From Aurantiochytrium sp. KH105 (lineage: Eukaryota > Sar > Bigyra > Thraustochytrida > Thraustochytriidae): a stretch of 64,000 bases of DNA. The notes beneath the pieces are model-generated. The model was not told the origin of the DNA. It saw only the letters and a program-made list of their open reading frames with translations, and ran no database searches. This document shows, piece by piece, positions 10,590-20,233 of the stretch. Within the stretch, counting starts at the first letter, position 1; each line of letters opens with the position of its first letter. Made by a program: the position numbers and the translations under genes. The DNA lies in contig BGKB01000034.1 of NCBI GenBank assembly GCA_003116975.1, positions 372,001 through 436,000 on the forward strand, written 5' to 3'.

Positions 10590-10678
10590 CCTCGACTGTG
10601 CCATTCCACGGGTCTCGACCGTGCAACCGGTCTCGACCGTGCCACTGGTCTTGACCAGACAACTGGGCTGGACCAAGC
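10590..10678. repeat. Degenerate 18-19 bp minisatellite
   Basis: About five diverged units of TCTCGACCGTGCMACTGG in tandem; later units read TCTTGACCAGACAACTGG. Confidence 0.7.
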
Positions 10679-11138
10679 TAGGCTACACCAAGCAGCTGAC
10701 CGCGCGTAGTGTAGGCAAAAGACAGTGCGTCAAATCGAACAGAGAATGTATAACAGTGAAGCCAGTTGCTGCTTTTGGAAGGAACGGTGGGTGCAAACCA
10801 CGTCAGATCGGCATTGCAGAGGTTCGCGGGCCAAACGAGAGTCTTCTTGAGACGATCAATAACATCTAAATCGTGGATCTTGCTCCATGCCATGCAAAAA
10901 AAAAAAGCGTGGTCAGAATCATACGGGAGACTCCAGCGTTCCGGTTACGCTTTGGAGATGAGGTTCGCCATTCCTTCGCCCGTTTCTCCGTTCGTCTGTT
11001 CGTCCGCCGGCCCGCCCGCCGATGATACTAACAAAGCTTCGCGTGGACTACCGACAGCCTGTGGCGCCGTTGATCTCGACTGCACCAGTTTCTCATTAAC
11101 GTTCTCGACTTTGGCATGTGCAGCATGTCGTGGACGAT

Positions 11139-12908
11139 TCATCCATTTGTCGCCTCTTCTCGGCTAGCTGCAGCGCAAGTCTCTCGGGCGCGTTGGCGTG
11201 CCTTCTTTACGCTGCCATTCCAAAATAGCTCCGAGCGATGGATGAGATCCTGGCGGAACATGTCTGTAATGGTCCCATCATCGTTGACTGGACAAGCGCT
11301 GCCACCGCGTGAATCGGCATAAAACGTAATCGGCATCGAAGAGACGCTCACGATGTGACATACGTCGCCACACAGGGTAGGGACAATAGCGTTGCCGGAG
11401 ATGACCGAAGATTGCGGCCGACGGTACTCTGGTTCCTCGCCCGCAGCTGGGACAATCTTGGCACGCTCGAGATCCTTGCTCAGCTCTGTAAAGGCGATGA
11501 TTTGACAATCTTCCGCCTCGGGTGAAAGCGCCGCTCGAATCTCCTCCAGCTCTAGCGTTTCAGGTCCTGCGCAAACAAAGGCACGAGGAAACAGCTTGCG
11601 CTGCGAGCGCGTGCTTGCGATCCATGAACGCATTCGATCCGTGTCCGATGTCTCAGATGTCGCTTCACGACCGCTGCCACAATGGCCACGTTGAGCGTCA
11701 CTCGAACTCGAATCCGACTCTGCGAGGCCATTGCCTTCTTCCTCCTCGTCGATTGCGGACTCGTTAATTTCAAATATCTCCAAGTCGTCCATGAGTAGAC
11801 GCAAGGCCTCTGCATAATCGGGTGTCATGAAGCGTTTTACCTCGCACTTGCGCCCGACTTGCTGGAGTCGGTTGTTCTCTGCGGTACGCATCTTTTCCAA
11901 ATCGCCCACCAGCTTCCAGGCTTCATCAGCAAGGTATTTCGGTGCCACGTCAATGTTGTGAATCTCGGCACGAATGTTCAGACGCTTTACTTTGTGAGAG
12001 GGCGCGTTGTGCGGAAGGACCTCGTACGAGAGCTGCATGCGGATGCCCCCGTCCAGCAAGAGAGGCTCAAGACTCCGCCACGATGTCGAGGTATGCATGA
12101 GGCCAATGACCTGGCCCATGCTGCTCTCGATGCCTGTCTTGAGCATACGGACGCGCTCCTCCAGCACCATGCCCGGAGTACCGTCCACGACATTCACGAT
12201 TTCTTCAATGAATGCCCGATGCTTGCGAATCTCCGCCCGTAAAAGTTGATTTTCCTTGTCAATGTCAATGCAGTTTTCGTGCCGCAGCGTGGACACCTCC
12301 ATCTGAAGCTGCGCAATGCGCTCCAGGTACATTTCGCGATTTGCCTCGAGCTCTGCATTGCGCCGTCTCAGATTCTCTACGTCGGCCTTGCGCTTGAGCC
12401 GACTGCGCCGGCACGCCTCCGCGTTCCGGTCGTCTCGCACGCGGGGTCGCCCCGCCGCCTTCGCCGTCGTCGTCACCGACGCTGCTGCGTCTGCTGCTGC
12501 ACAAGAGCTCTTGCCCACGCTGTGCGCCTTGGAGGCCACCGTCCGGGAAGCCCTCGTCCTTGACTTTGGCCCGGGCGCCGTCTCGAGCTCGACGTTCCGA
12601 GCGGCGCCGTCGTCCGCGCCAAAGACCGAGGCCGGGTCCGCGGCGACCGCGTCGACGTCCGCCGCCCCGCGCCGCGCCCGCCAGGGCTCCTCGCCGCGCT
12701 CCAGGCCGAGGTCGGCGCCGCGCGCTCGCCCTCGTCCGTCGCCATCGCCGCCATGCGCGCCGCCGTGCGCCTCCCCGGCCTCGCGCGCGAGCGCGTCGAG
12801 CTCTGCGTCGAGCTCTGCGTCGAGCTCTGCGTCCAGGCCGGCCTCCGCGCCCGCGAAGACGCCCGCGGCTAGCTCGTCCAGCGCGTCCAGCGCGTCCAGC
12901 GCGTCCAT
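11139..12908 (-). CDS. bZIP transcription factor 3 of the array
   Basis: 589 residues from ATG 12908. An in-frame upstream ATG (13196) adds a low-complexity stretch and is rejected. The N-terminus has repeated D-A-L and D-A-E-L acidic units (1-40), likely an activation segment that arose by short tandem duplication (coding repeats at 12800-12905). Basic region at about 161-178 (RNAEACRRSRLKRK), zipper to about 215 with heptads L, L, Y, L, L, then LLRAEIRKH and QVIGLMHTSTSW. C-terminal motifs shared with genes 4 and 5 are PRAFVCAG, SPEAEDCQIIAFTELSKD, LERAKIVP and an SVISGNAIVPT strand-like segment. Closest relatives are the adjacent genes 4 and 5, pointing to local duplication. Confidence 0.92.
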   Translation of the reverse strand: MDALDALDALDELAAGVFAGAEAGLDAELDAELDAELDALAREAGEAHGGAHGGDGDGRGRARGADLGLERGEEPWRARRGAADVDAVAADPASVFGADDGAARNVELETAPGPKSRTRASRTVASKAHSVGKSSCAAADAAASVTTTAKAAGRPRVRDDRNAEACRRSRLKRKADVENLRRRNAELEANREMYLERIAQLQMEVSTLRHENCIDIDKENQLLRAEIRKHRAFIEEIVNVVDGTPGMVLEERVRMLKTGIESSMGQVIGLMHTSTSWRSLEPLLLDGGIRMQLSYEVLPHNAPSHKVKRLNIRAEIHNIDVAPKYLADEAWKLVGDLEKMRTAENNRLQQVGRKCEVKRFMTPDYAEALRLLMDDLEIFEINESAIDEEEEGNGLAESDSSSSDAQRGHCGSGREATSETSDTDRMRSWIASTRSQRKLFPRAFVCAGPETLELEEIRAALSPEAEDCQIIAFTELSKDLERAKIVPAAGEEPEYRRPQSSVISGNAIVPTLCGDVCHIVSVSSMPITFYADSRGGSACPVNDDGTITDMFRQDLIHRSELFWNGSVKKARQRARETCAAASREEATNG

Positions 12909-13933
12909 GGCGCCGCTCTCGCCGCCGTCGTTGCCCTTCTGCTGCGCGTCGACCTCGCGCCGCGGCCGACCATGCCGCCCATCTCGACGCCTTGGAGCCG
13001 CTCTGCAGGCAGGCCTCTCGCGGCGCCGCTCTGCTCCGCTCTGCGACTTCGCGCTGCGACTTCGCGCTGCGCTGCGACTCTGCGCGGCCTCGCAGCCCGA
13101 GTCGTCTCGACTTCTCTGCTCGAGACGCGCGCCCGCTTTGGCCCAAGCTGGGACGACACTCACATCACATACGCACGGTATTGCGCCAAGTGCCACATCG
13201 CGCGAGATGGTTCCTGCGCCTTAGAATAGGAGGGCGCCGCCGTGCCAACAGAGGATGTCGCAAAAATGCACGCCGGACGCAGGATTGCGACAGAGGCTGT
13301 TTGTTTGCTCCTGGCCGGCGGATTCAAAGCTTCGCCCGCGAGAACGAGCGAGGGTGGATGCGATCATCGCGGACCTTGCCTTGGCGTCCGGACTTCTCTG
13401 CTGCCTTCTGCTGCACGACCGAGAAGGCAAGGCCGCGCCAAGGGTCCTGCCTGCGCGGGAGGATGTACGACGTGCGGCAAGCAAAGGTGGAAAGGGTCAC
13501 AAGAATGTAGGTTTGCTGCGGTCGTGCCTTTATTTGCAAGCTATTACCAAAATCGGGGCTGTGGCTACGGCTGCTCCTTGGGAGTCCACGTGTTGCTGCA
13601 GACGCTCCGACAGAGTCTCGAGCCCGGGTTGAGCTTAGCTTTCACGCATCTTGAAAGGCGGATGGCTGGAGTGGGTGGAGGAGTGAGCAGTATACATACC
13701 TGCACTCGAGGCCGGCCAACCGAATTGGTGCCGGCCGTGCCGCAAGTTCCTAATTTAGCTCCAATAACGGAGCGGTATGCGAGCGCATGGCGCGCATCGC
13801 GTGACGTTGATGCTCTGCCGGTGGGTGACTAACAGTAAAGTCAAAGACAGAGGAGAGATTCGTTTGCAGTGACAGTGAGTGCAACGCCATTGCCAATTTT
13901 ACTTATAGGCCTAATCAGAGTAGGTGGGCCAGC
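12909..13933. other. Intergenic between bZIP-4 and bZIP-3
   Basis: The bZIP-3 leader (12909-13200) is GC-rich and contains a 13-bp tandem TGCGACTTCGCGC near 13048-13085. The rest (13200-13933) is mixed-composition 5' flank of bZIP-3 and 3' flank of nothing recognisable. No gene seen. Confidence 0.55.
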
Positions 13934-15679
13934 CTACTTTTCATCAGCGGCAGCTGCAGGGGCAGTGGAGCTCAAGAGGGATTGAGCCCAGTGAGTGAGT
14001 TGTTCTCGCATGGCAAATGAGATACTGCCATCGGCGTCAAACAGAGCCTCAAGGTTGTAGGCGCTGTAGAAAGACTCGAGCGGCGTTGACGAAACGCTCA
14101 CCAAGTGGCACCGATCGCCGTCCTGCGTCGGAACGACCACCGTTCCCGCGACCATCGAGGTCCCGATGCGACGATACTCGGACGTCTCAGCAGCGTCTGG
14201 CACGAACTTGGCGCGCTCAAGGTCCTTGCCAAGCTCGCTATAGGCTACAAGATAGCAATCTTCTGCTTCTGGAGACAACGTCTCGCGGATCTCATCAAGC
14301 ACTTGCTCAGTCTCCAGCCTTGAACAAACAAATGCACGCGGGAATAGCTTCCGCTCCGCCCTTGTACTTGCAATCCAGGAGCGCACTGGGGTCTTGTCCA
14401 TATGTGGCGAAGCTGCCTCGCTTTCCAGTGAACGGCCATCGTTAAGATGCCTGCCTTCGCTCGCAGCTTCCGACGCGCCTTCCTCATCCTGTTCCCCCTG
14501 TTTCTCCTCTCCCTTCGTTGGCTGAGGGTGCTCGGTGACTTCGAATATGACCAAGTCGCCCGCCAAATGGTTCATGGCCTCGGCCAGCTCTGGCGTCGAA
14601 AAGAACTTCATTTCAGTTCTCGTGCCCGTCAGCTCGGCCGTCCGCTGTTCCACAAGGCGGATCGCCTCCAGGTCGCTCACAATTTTCCATGAGCGATGAG
14701 CAACCTCACGTGGGTCAGCAGAAATGTTCAGAATCTCCGCGCGCATGTTGAGACGCTTTGCCTTTTCAGAATCTGCACCAATGGGCAAGACCTGGTACGA
14801 CAATTGCATGTGCGCTCCGTCTCCAAGGTCGATCGCCTCTAAAGCTGTCCATGAAGTTGACGTATGGAGGAGACCAATCGCCTGACCCATGCTACTCTCG
14901 ATGCCCGTCTTGAGCAGACGTACACGTTCCTCGAGCACCATGCCTGGCGTGCCTTCGACAACATCAATAATCTGATCGATAAAGGCCTTGTGCTTGCGAA
15001 TCTCCGCGCGGAGGAGTTGGTTTTCCTTATCAAGGTCGATGCAATTGTCGTGCCTCAGCGCGGAAACCTCCATCTGCAGCTGCGCAATGCGCGCAAGATA
15101 CATTTCCCGCTGCGCTTCGAGCTCGGAGTTGCGGTTCCTCAGATTTTCCAGCTTAGCCTTGCGCTTGAGACGGCTGCGCCTACATGCTTCGGCATTACGA
15201 TCGTCTCGAGGTCGCGATAAGTTCGCATTTTGCGTGTCCGAATTCGAGTCCGCTTTCCCCTCCCTGTCAGGTTTCTGTTGCCGTTCTTTCTCCTTGTGCC
15301 CGAGCGCGTCTACGCTGGAGGTTGCCTTCCCCGACGGCAACAACGACGACGATGATGACGACGATGACGACGGGGATCGTTGCGAGAGTGGCGTCCGTTC
15401 CTCATCAACGATCGATGCTGCACGTGTCTCGGCATTTGCGCCGCCCGCCTCATCGAGGGCGCTTTTCCGGGCGCTGCTTGTGTGCGCGTCGTCGTTCTCG
15501 CCGTCGTCAAGACTGTCCTCATGCAGAGCATGTCGCCGCACCGCTTGGGCGTCGGCACCGAAGAGGTCGTCGGGCGCCCCGGGCGTGAGCAGGTCCGTAT
15601 CGAGTCCCTCGAGATCCTCTGCCGCGAGTGCGAAGACCTCGTCTGAAAGCCAGTCGATGGGGTCGGCAAACTCGGCCAT
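13934..15679 (-). CDS. bZIP transcription factor 4 of the array
   Basis: 581 residues from ATG 15679 (MAEFADPIDWLSDEVFAL). This is an acidic-hydrophobic N-terminus typical of an activation domain. A Ser run lies at about 103-112. Basic region at about 161-178 (RNAEACRRSRLKRKAKLENL), zipper, LLRAEIRKH, then LLKTGIESSMGQAIGLLH and the roughly 350-residue C-terminal domain with PRAFVCSRLE, SPEAEDCYLVAYSELGKD and VAGTVVVPTQDGDRCH. The strand pattern of the last third resembles a START-like fold, but that is a guess. The start codon lies only 286 bp from the stop of bZIP-5, so the two are tightly spaced. Confidence 0.94.
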   Translation of the reverse strand: MAEFADPIDWLSDEVFALAAEDLEGLDTDLLTPGAPDDLFGADAQAVRRHALHEDSLDDGENDDAHTSSARKSALDEAGGANAETRAASIVDEERTPLSQRSPSSSSSSSSSLLPSGKATSSVDALGHKEKERQQKPDREGKADSNSDTQNANLSRPRDDRNAEACRRSRLKRKAKLENLRNRNSELEAQREMYLARIAQLQMEVSALRHDNCIDLDKENQLLRAEIRKHKAFIDQIIDVVEGTPGMVLEERVRLLKTGIESSMGQAIGLLHTSTSWTALEAIDLGDGAHMQLSYQVLPIGADSEKAKRLNMRAEILNISADPREVAHRSWKIVSDLEAIRLVEQRTAELTGTRTEMKFFSTPELAEAMNHLAGDLVIFEVTEHPQPTKGEEKQGEQDEEGASEAASEGRHLNDGRSLESEAASPHMDKTPVRSWIASTRAERKLFPRAFVCSRLETEQVLDEIRETLSPEAEDCYLVAYSELGKDLERAKFVPDAAETSEYRRIGTSMVAGTVVVPTQDGDRCHLVSVSSTPLESFYSAYNLEALFDADGSISFAMREQLTHWAQSLLSSTAPAAAADEK

Positions 15680-15965
15680 CTTGACTTTGGTTTCGGGTCT
15701 GTGTCACAGCCTGAGAGGAAGCGCTCACTTTTCCACATCATCAATGTGGATGAGGCGGATAGGATGAGTCCTTGTGACCGGCAAGCAGGCGGCTCTCGCG
15801 GTATTATTTTCAAGAATGCCAACTAGGCCTAGCAAGGGAAAAGATTGGTCAGAATCATGATGACTGCTGCGGTCTATGTGCAAAACTATGAGTCCTGATG
15901 GTTGCCCTCCGCTTCTACGTTGCAGTACAAAAATGTGATACGTACGAGATTTTTTTCAATCACAA

Positions 15966-17846
15966 TTAAAGGTCTACCGTGTGCTCGGACAGGTGGTCTC
16001 TGCGAAGATTACTTGCTCGTCTGACGCTGTCGTTCCAGAGTGCCTCTGTCTCGAGTTTGATGTCTTCGCGCAAATTCTCCGTGAGCTTTCCGTCGGCAGC
16101 GACGATGACTTCGCATGACCGGAAAACACCCACGGGCAAGGTCACAACGCTAATGATGTGGCCCGCGTTGCCGTTTTGTGTTGGGACGACTACAGTACCA
16201 GAGATGACCGAGGTCTCCGGACGGCGGAACTCAGGAGTTTCATCCGGATCTGGAACCATTTTTGCTCGCTCCAGATCCTTGCTCAGCTCCGTAAAGGCGA
16301 TAATGAAGCAGTCTTCCGCTTCGGGAGACAAGTTCTCCCTTATCCTTTGCACGTACTCACTATCGTTCTCCGTACCGCATGCAAAGGCTCGAGGAAAGAG
16401 CTTGCGCTTCGCACGAGTACTTGCGACCCAGGCACGAAGCGGCGAGTCTTTCTCGTCGTCGACGTGATCCTTGTTCTCCCCCTCCTCGTTTTCGCCTGTG
16501 TGTTCCGGTCCCGCAATGTCTGGCTGCCCTTTTGGGTGTTTTTGTTGTGCCTCCCCAAGCGATGTCTCGGGCGAGTTAATATTCCAGTCGTCTAATGCAG
16601 CCTCGGTAATCTCAAAAATCTCGAGGTCATCCGGAAGCAAACTGCTCGCTTCGCAAAGATCCGGGGTCGAAAAGCGCCGAACATCGGTTCGTATGCCATT
16701 CCGTTGCGCTCTCGTTTCCTCCATTGCACGCATTCTATCCACGTCTACGGCAAGGTCCCATGATGTCTCTGCGAGAATTGCTGGATCAAGTTCGACATTG
16801 TGGACCTCGGTTCGCAAATTGACGCGCTTCACCTCATCAGGCGGGACGCCAAGGGGCAGCAACTGATACGAGATGCGCAAGAGCAAGCCACATTCAAGTG
16901 AAATGGTTTCCAGTGGTGCCCACGAGGTCGACGTGTGAAGGAGACCGACAATTTGACCCATGCCGCTCTCGATGCCTGTTTTGAGCAAGCGCACACGTTC
17001 CTCAAGCATCATACTTGGCGCGTCGTCCACGACATGTATGACGCGCTCAATAAAACTCCGATGCTTGCGAATTTCCGCGCGAAGGAGCTGATTTTCCTTG
17101 TCGAGGTCCACACAGTTGTCGTGGCGCAGGGAAGACACCTCCATCTGTAGCTGCGCAATGCGTTCCAGGTAAGCATCTCTGTCAGCCTCGAGCTCCGCAT
17201 TGCGTTTGCGAAGGTTCTCCGTGTCGGCTTTACGCTTGAGTCTGCTTCGCCGACACGCCTCAGCATTTCGGTCCCCTTTGGCGGTGGGGGTATTCATTAC
17301 GACTCTTCTGTTGCTCTTCGTGTTGCTCTTCGTGCTGCTCTTCGTGCTGCTACTACTGCTGCTCTTCTTGCGGAGGAGATCCGGCAGGGCCATACCGACG
17401 ACACTCTGCTCGTCGTCTTGCTCCTTTTCCGCAGCCTCCTTCTCGTGCTGCTGCAGCTGCTGTGGTTGCGGACGTGCTGGCGTCTCGCACGGGCGTGCTC
17501 GTGCGCCTCCGAAGACCGCGGTGAGCTCTGCCGTTGCCTCGTCGACCATGCTGTCCGCCAGCGCGAGGATGCTTTCCGCTTCCTCGTCCTCGTCGGCCTG
17601 CGTCTGCGTCTGCGTCTGCGCGACTGTTTCGCGGTCCGAGGTCGCGCGCGTTGGGTCTGGCGTCGCGGTCGCCGCCTCAAGGCCGGCCATCTCGTCTCCG
17701 CGACCCCGCCATGGGGCTGCGGCCTCCCCGACAACGTCCTGCCACGCCAGGTCGTCCAGCGCGCGGCTCTCGCCGTGCTCGTGGCCGAAGGAGCCCCCCT
17801 CCGCGGGGCAGTCCGTGAGGAGCGCCGCGAGGTCCTCGTAGCTCAT
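15966..17846 (-). CDS. bZIP transcription factor 5 of the array
   Basis: 626 residues from ATG 17846 (MSYEDLAALLTDCPAEGG). An in-frame ATG at 18206 would add 120 residues coded by repeat-rich leader and is rejected. Polar tracts include Q-T repeats near 78-84 and a Ser/Lys/Thr run near 161-180. Basic region at about 193-210 (RNAEACRRSRLKRKADTENL), zipper, LLRAEIRKH, GQIVGLLHTSTSW, PRAFACGTEN, SPEAEDCFIIAFTELSKD, SVISGTVVVPTQNGN. High similarity to genes 3 and 4 throughout marks a recent tandem expansion. Presumed nuclear DNA-binding dimer. Confidence 0.93.
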   Translation of the reverse strand: MSYEDLAALLTDCPAEGGSFGHEHGESRALDDLAWQDVVGEAAAPWRGRGDEMAGLEAATATPDPTRATSDRETVAQTQTQTQADEDEEAESILALADSMVDEATAELTAVFGGARARPCETPARPQPQQLQQHEKEAAEKEQDDEQSVVGMALPDLLRKKSSSSSSTKSSTKSNTKSNRRVVMNTPTAKGDRNAEACRRSRLKRKADTENLRKRNAELEADRDAYLERIAQLQMEVSSLRHDNCVDLDKENQLLRAEIRKHRSFIERVIHVVDDAPSMMLEERVRLLKTGIESGMGQIVGLLHTSTSWAPLETISLECGLLLRISYQLLPLGVPPDEVKRVNLRTEVHNVELDPAILAETSWDLAVDVDRMRAMEETRAQRNGIRTDVRRFSTPDLCEASSLLPDDLEIFEITEAALDDWNINSPETSLGEAQQKHPKGQPDIAGPEHTGENEEGENKDHVDDEKDSPLRAWVASTRAKRKLFPRAFACGTENDSEYVQRIRENLSPEAEDCFIIAFTELSKDLERAKMVPDPDETPEFRRPETSVISGTVVVPTQNGNAGHIISVVTLPVGVFRSCEVIVAADGKLTENLREDIKLETEALWNDSVRRASNLRRDHLSEHTVDL

Positions 17847-18761
17847 CGCGCTCAAGGGACGTGACTTGTGATGAGGGAATGGGCTTTTGCTCGCACACAG
17901 TATTGGCGGCAGTAGTACTAGCCAGGTAGGCTTTCTCGGGAAAGGCTTTCCGCCCCTTCCTTGTACCCCTGGCGCTGCAGTGGAACTCGTGCAGAACAGA
18001 CCTCTCGGACGATGCGGCGGCGGCAGAAAGGACGGGCCAGCGGCGAATGGTGGGTATACGCGGCGTGCAGTGCGTGAGACGTCTGCCTTCAAGTTGGCGG
18101 GAACACGTCTCTTTCGGCGCCGTGTGATCGATCCTGAGTTGCGGCCGCTTGCGATGCATGCATTGCTTGCAGCCACTTGCGATGCATGCATTGGCATTGC
18201 TCGCAATCAACTTTCATGTGTATGCACTTTTCAATGAATGAATGAACGAATGAATGAATGAATACATGCATGTTTGCATGCATGCATTGCTTGCAGCCAC
18301 ATGCTTTTCTTGCCTTTATTTATCCTCGACTTGGAAACGACTCATCGTTCCCTGGAAATTTTGAGGCAGCGGCGCGCAGAGAAAGACCGAAAGTCTCAAG
18401 ACGAAGAAACGGAGGTGAAGAAGAACATACCCTGCGGGGCTTGGAAGACCCCGCGATCTGAAGTGCGTTTTTAGTCCGAGCTGCAGTGAACTAGTGAATT
18501 AGTAGTTATACACAGAATATTTCTCCGCAATGAAGGTCGCCATGGGGGGTAATTTATTTATATAAAACATGAACCGGTCTTATGGAAAGCGTTGTAGAAG
18601 CGCACTCTGTAAGCCCATGCCACGTGCTAACGATTTGATGACAGTAGGTCCTTTGCAAACGTAGTCTCTATAAATATGGGCCTAGATTCAGGATCCACCT
18701 TGAAAAAGCTTGTTACCGGAACATTACCTTTGCGCAAGTCGGCACTACGCAGCTTGCAAAC
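17847..18761. other. Intergenic upstream of bZIP-5, with small repeats
   Basis: Contains a duplicated word CATGCATTGCTTGCAGCCAC (about 18157-18176 and 18281-18300) and a GAATGAAT microsatellite (about 18232-18264) between the copies. One CCACTTGCG site lies at about 18174, about 325 bp upstream of the bZIP-5 start. A GAAAGACCGAAAG word occurs near 18381. No gene recognised. Confidence 0.55.
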
Positions 18762-19226
18762 TTACACTTGTCTGTCAGCCCCTCCTTTGCTATGAACTTC
18801 GAGACACCTTCCAGACGCGAATTTTGTGACGGTTCTGCTCCCCTCAGCGCATCCATCAGGACGGAATTCGATCGGATCGAACACTGGCCTGTTCGCGTGG
18901 ATAAGTTCCTCGATGCCGTCACGATTGTAAAGAACGCCGCAGACACCACATGCATGGCAATGGTGATTGTTTGGAACAAGGATGTATGAAAGGAACTTGT
19001 TCACGCGATTTGCAACGAGTTCACCCGATGGCGGCTGGATGCACTTGCGGCGCTCCTCAGGCAATTCATCAGCCATGAAGATTCGGTTCAAATTCGCTGT
19101 GAATTTGTCCATTGGAGCCGTCTTATTTTCATCTTGCGAGTTGACCGACTTGTCCATTAGAGCCGTGGCATTGCCGTCACGCGAGTTGCCTAGGCCCCTC
19201 TCTGTTTGCCTACTGTGGCGGAACAT
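18762..19226 (-). CDS. Uncertain ORF, possible gene fragment (about 154 codons)
   Basis: The C-terminal two thirds have balanced composition and a Cys/His cluster (HHCHACGVCGVLYNRDGIEE), unlike the compositional frames elsewhere. I do not recognise a family. The N-terminal part lies in the first copy of a tandem duplication (19133-19608), so the frame may be a remnant of a larger gene that was broken up. Could equally be chance. Confidence 0.2.
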   Translation of the reverse strand: MFRHSRQTERGLGNSRDGNATALMDKSVNSQDENKTAPMDKFTANLNRIFMADELPEERRKCIQPPSGELVANRVNKFLSYILVPNNHHCHACGVCGVLYNRDGIEELIHANRPVFDPIEFRPDGCAEGSRTVTKFASGRCLEVHSKGGADRQV

Positions 19227-19608
19227 GACTCATTTGAGCCCGAGAATTGCAACGCTTTCTGCTCGAATGCCTGCGCCCTCAGCTTGTACACGGCCTCGAT
19301 GGACAGCGGTCCTTTCCAGAACATTTCCGCTTATCCGCCCAACACCAGCACGAACAGCTCTTATTGTTGTCTTGCGAGATGACCGACTTGTCCATTGAAG
19401 CGGTCTCATTGTCGCCTCGCGAGTTGCCCAGGCCCTTCTCCATTTGCCTACTGTGGCGGAACATGACTCGTTTGAGCCCGAGAATTGTAACGCTTTCTGC
19501 TCGAATGCCTGGGCCCTCAGCTTGTACACGGCCTCGATGGACAGCAGTCCTTTCCAGTACATTTCCGCTTATCCGCCCAACACCAGCACGAACAGATTTG
19601 TCCATTTG
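19133..19608. repeat. Tandem duplication, two 238-bp units
   Basis: Unit 1 (19133-19370) and unit 2 (19371-19608) both begin CTTGCGAG and share long identical blocks such as TTTGCCTACTGTGGCGGAAC and CCGCTTATCCGCCCAACACC. Differences are scattered single substitutions. A partial third copy may precede 19133 (AATTTGTCCATTGGAGCCG). Confidence 0.9.
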
Positions 19609-19756
19609 AATGACGCCGACAACACGAGGCACACTGGCACGCTTCACGATAGGTATGTATGCGATCCGTTACATTTACTGCAAGGTCGACTTGGGCATTG
19701 ATCGCGCCGGCACGATTTATCACTCTTGTTGCGCCAGTTTTTGCACTTCAGAAACA

Positions 19757-20135
19757 AGGTCGTCAGAAAACTGGCGAACTGGCGAACTGGCGAGCAAAAC
19801 AAGGTCGTCAGAAAACTGGCGAACTGGCGGGCAGCCTGTACATTGGCCTCCAAAAGGGGTGGCAACTTTTTTGCAAACCAAAGGCAGTCAGAAAACTGGC
19901 GAACTGGCGAGGAGCATATACACTTCCATTTCCATTTCCGACAATCAAAAAGGTGCGAAATCATGACGATCACACAAACTGCGATTGGAGTATACCGATA
20001 TGCTGTTCAAAGGCCCTAACAACACAAAACAAGGTACTAGTTAGAAAACGGGTGAACTGGCAAACTGGCGAGTTGTCTGTAGCTATTTTGATCGCCAGAC
20101 GAGCTTGATCTGAAACGGGTGAACTGGCGAGAAGG
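19757..20135 (+). repeat. Cluster of CTGGCGAA-based repeats
   Basis: The phrase GTCAGAAAACTGGCGAACTG recurs at about 19760, 19806 and 19887. Looser copies GAAAACGGGTGAACTGGC lie at about 20044 and 20113. The inner 9-mer AACTGGCGA is itself tandem. The first two copies also share the preceding AACAAGGTC. Origin unknown; it looks like fragments of one repeated sequence. Confidence 0.8.
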
Positions 20136-20186
20136 CAGCTGGACCTTCTAAAAGATCGGTATACATGGAGCCGCGACCGTTCGGAA

Positions 20187-20233
20187 GAAGTTCGTCCCCC
20201 GAGTAATAAATCAGTGCCCAAAACGCACTTCAG
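20187..20233 (+). repeat. Dispersed 45-bp repeat, copy A
   Basis: GAGTAATAAATC and GTGCCCAAAACGCACTTCAG, with similar preceding AAGTTYGYCCCYC, are found here and again at 29383-29428 in the same orientation, 9.2 kb away. This suggests two fragments of one dispersed element. Confidence 0.75.

Larger units (their letters stand above)
9274..11138. other. Intergenic: bZIP-2 leader and spacer to bZIP-3
   Basis: The first 700 bp (9274-9950) is extremely GC-rich, with a poly-T/TTTC run near 9443-9470 and GAGGGC repeats at 9660-9690. Long open frames on both strands here are compositional. Farther out come a GGAT/GGAC microsatellite (10131-10172) and a minisatellite (10590-10678). No gene was recognised. 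Confidence 0.6.
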
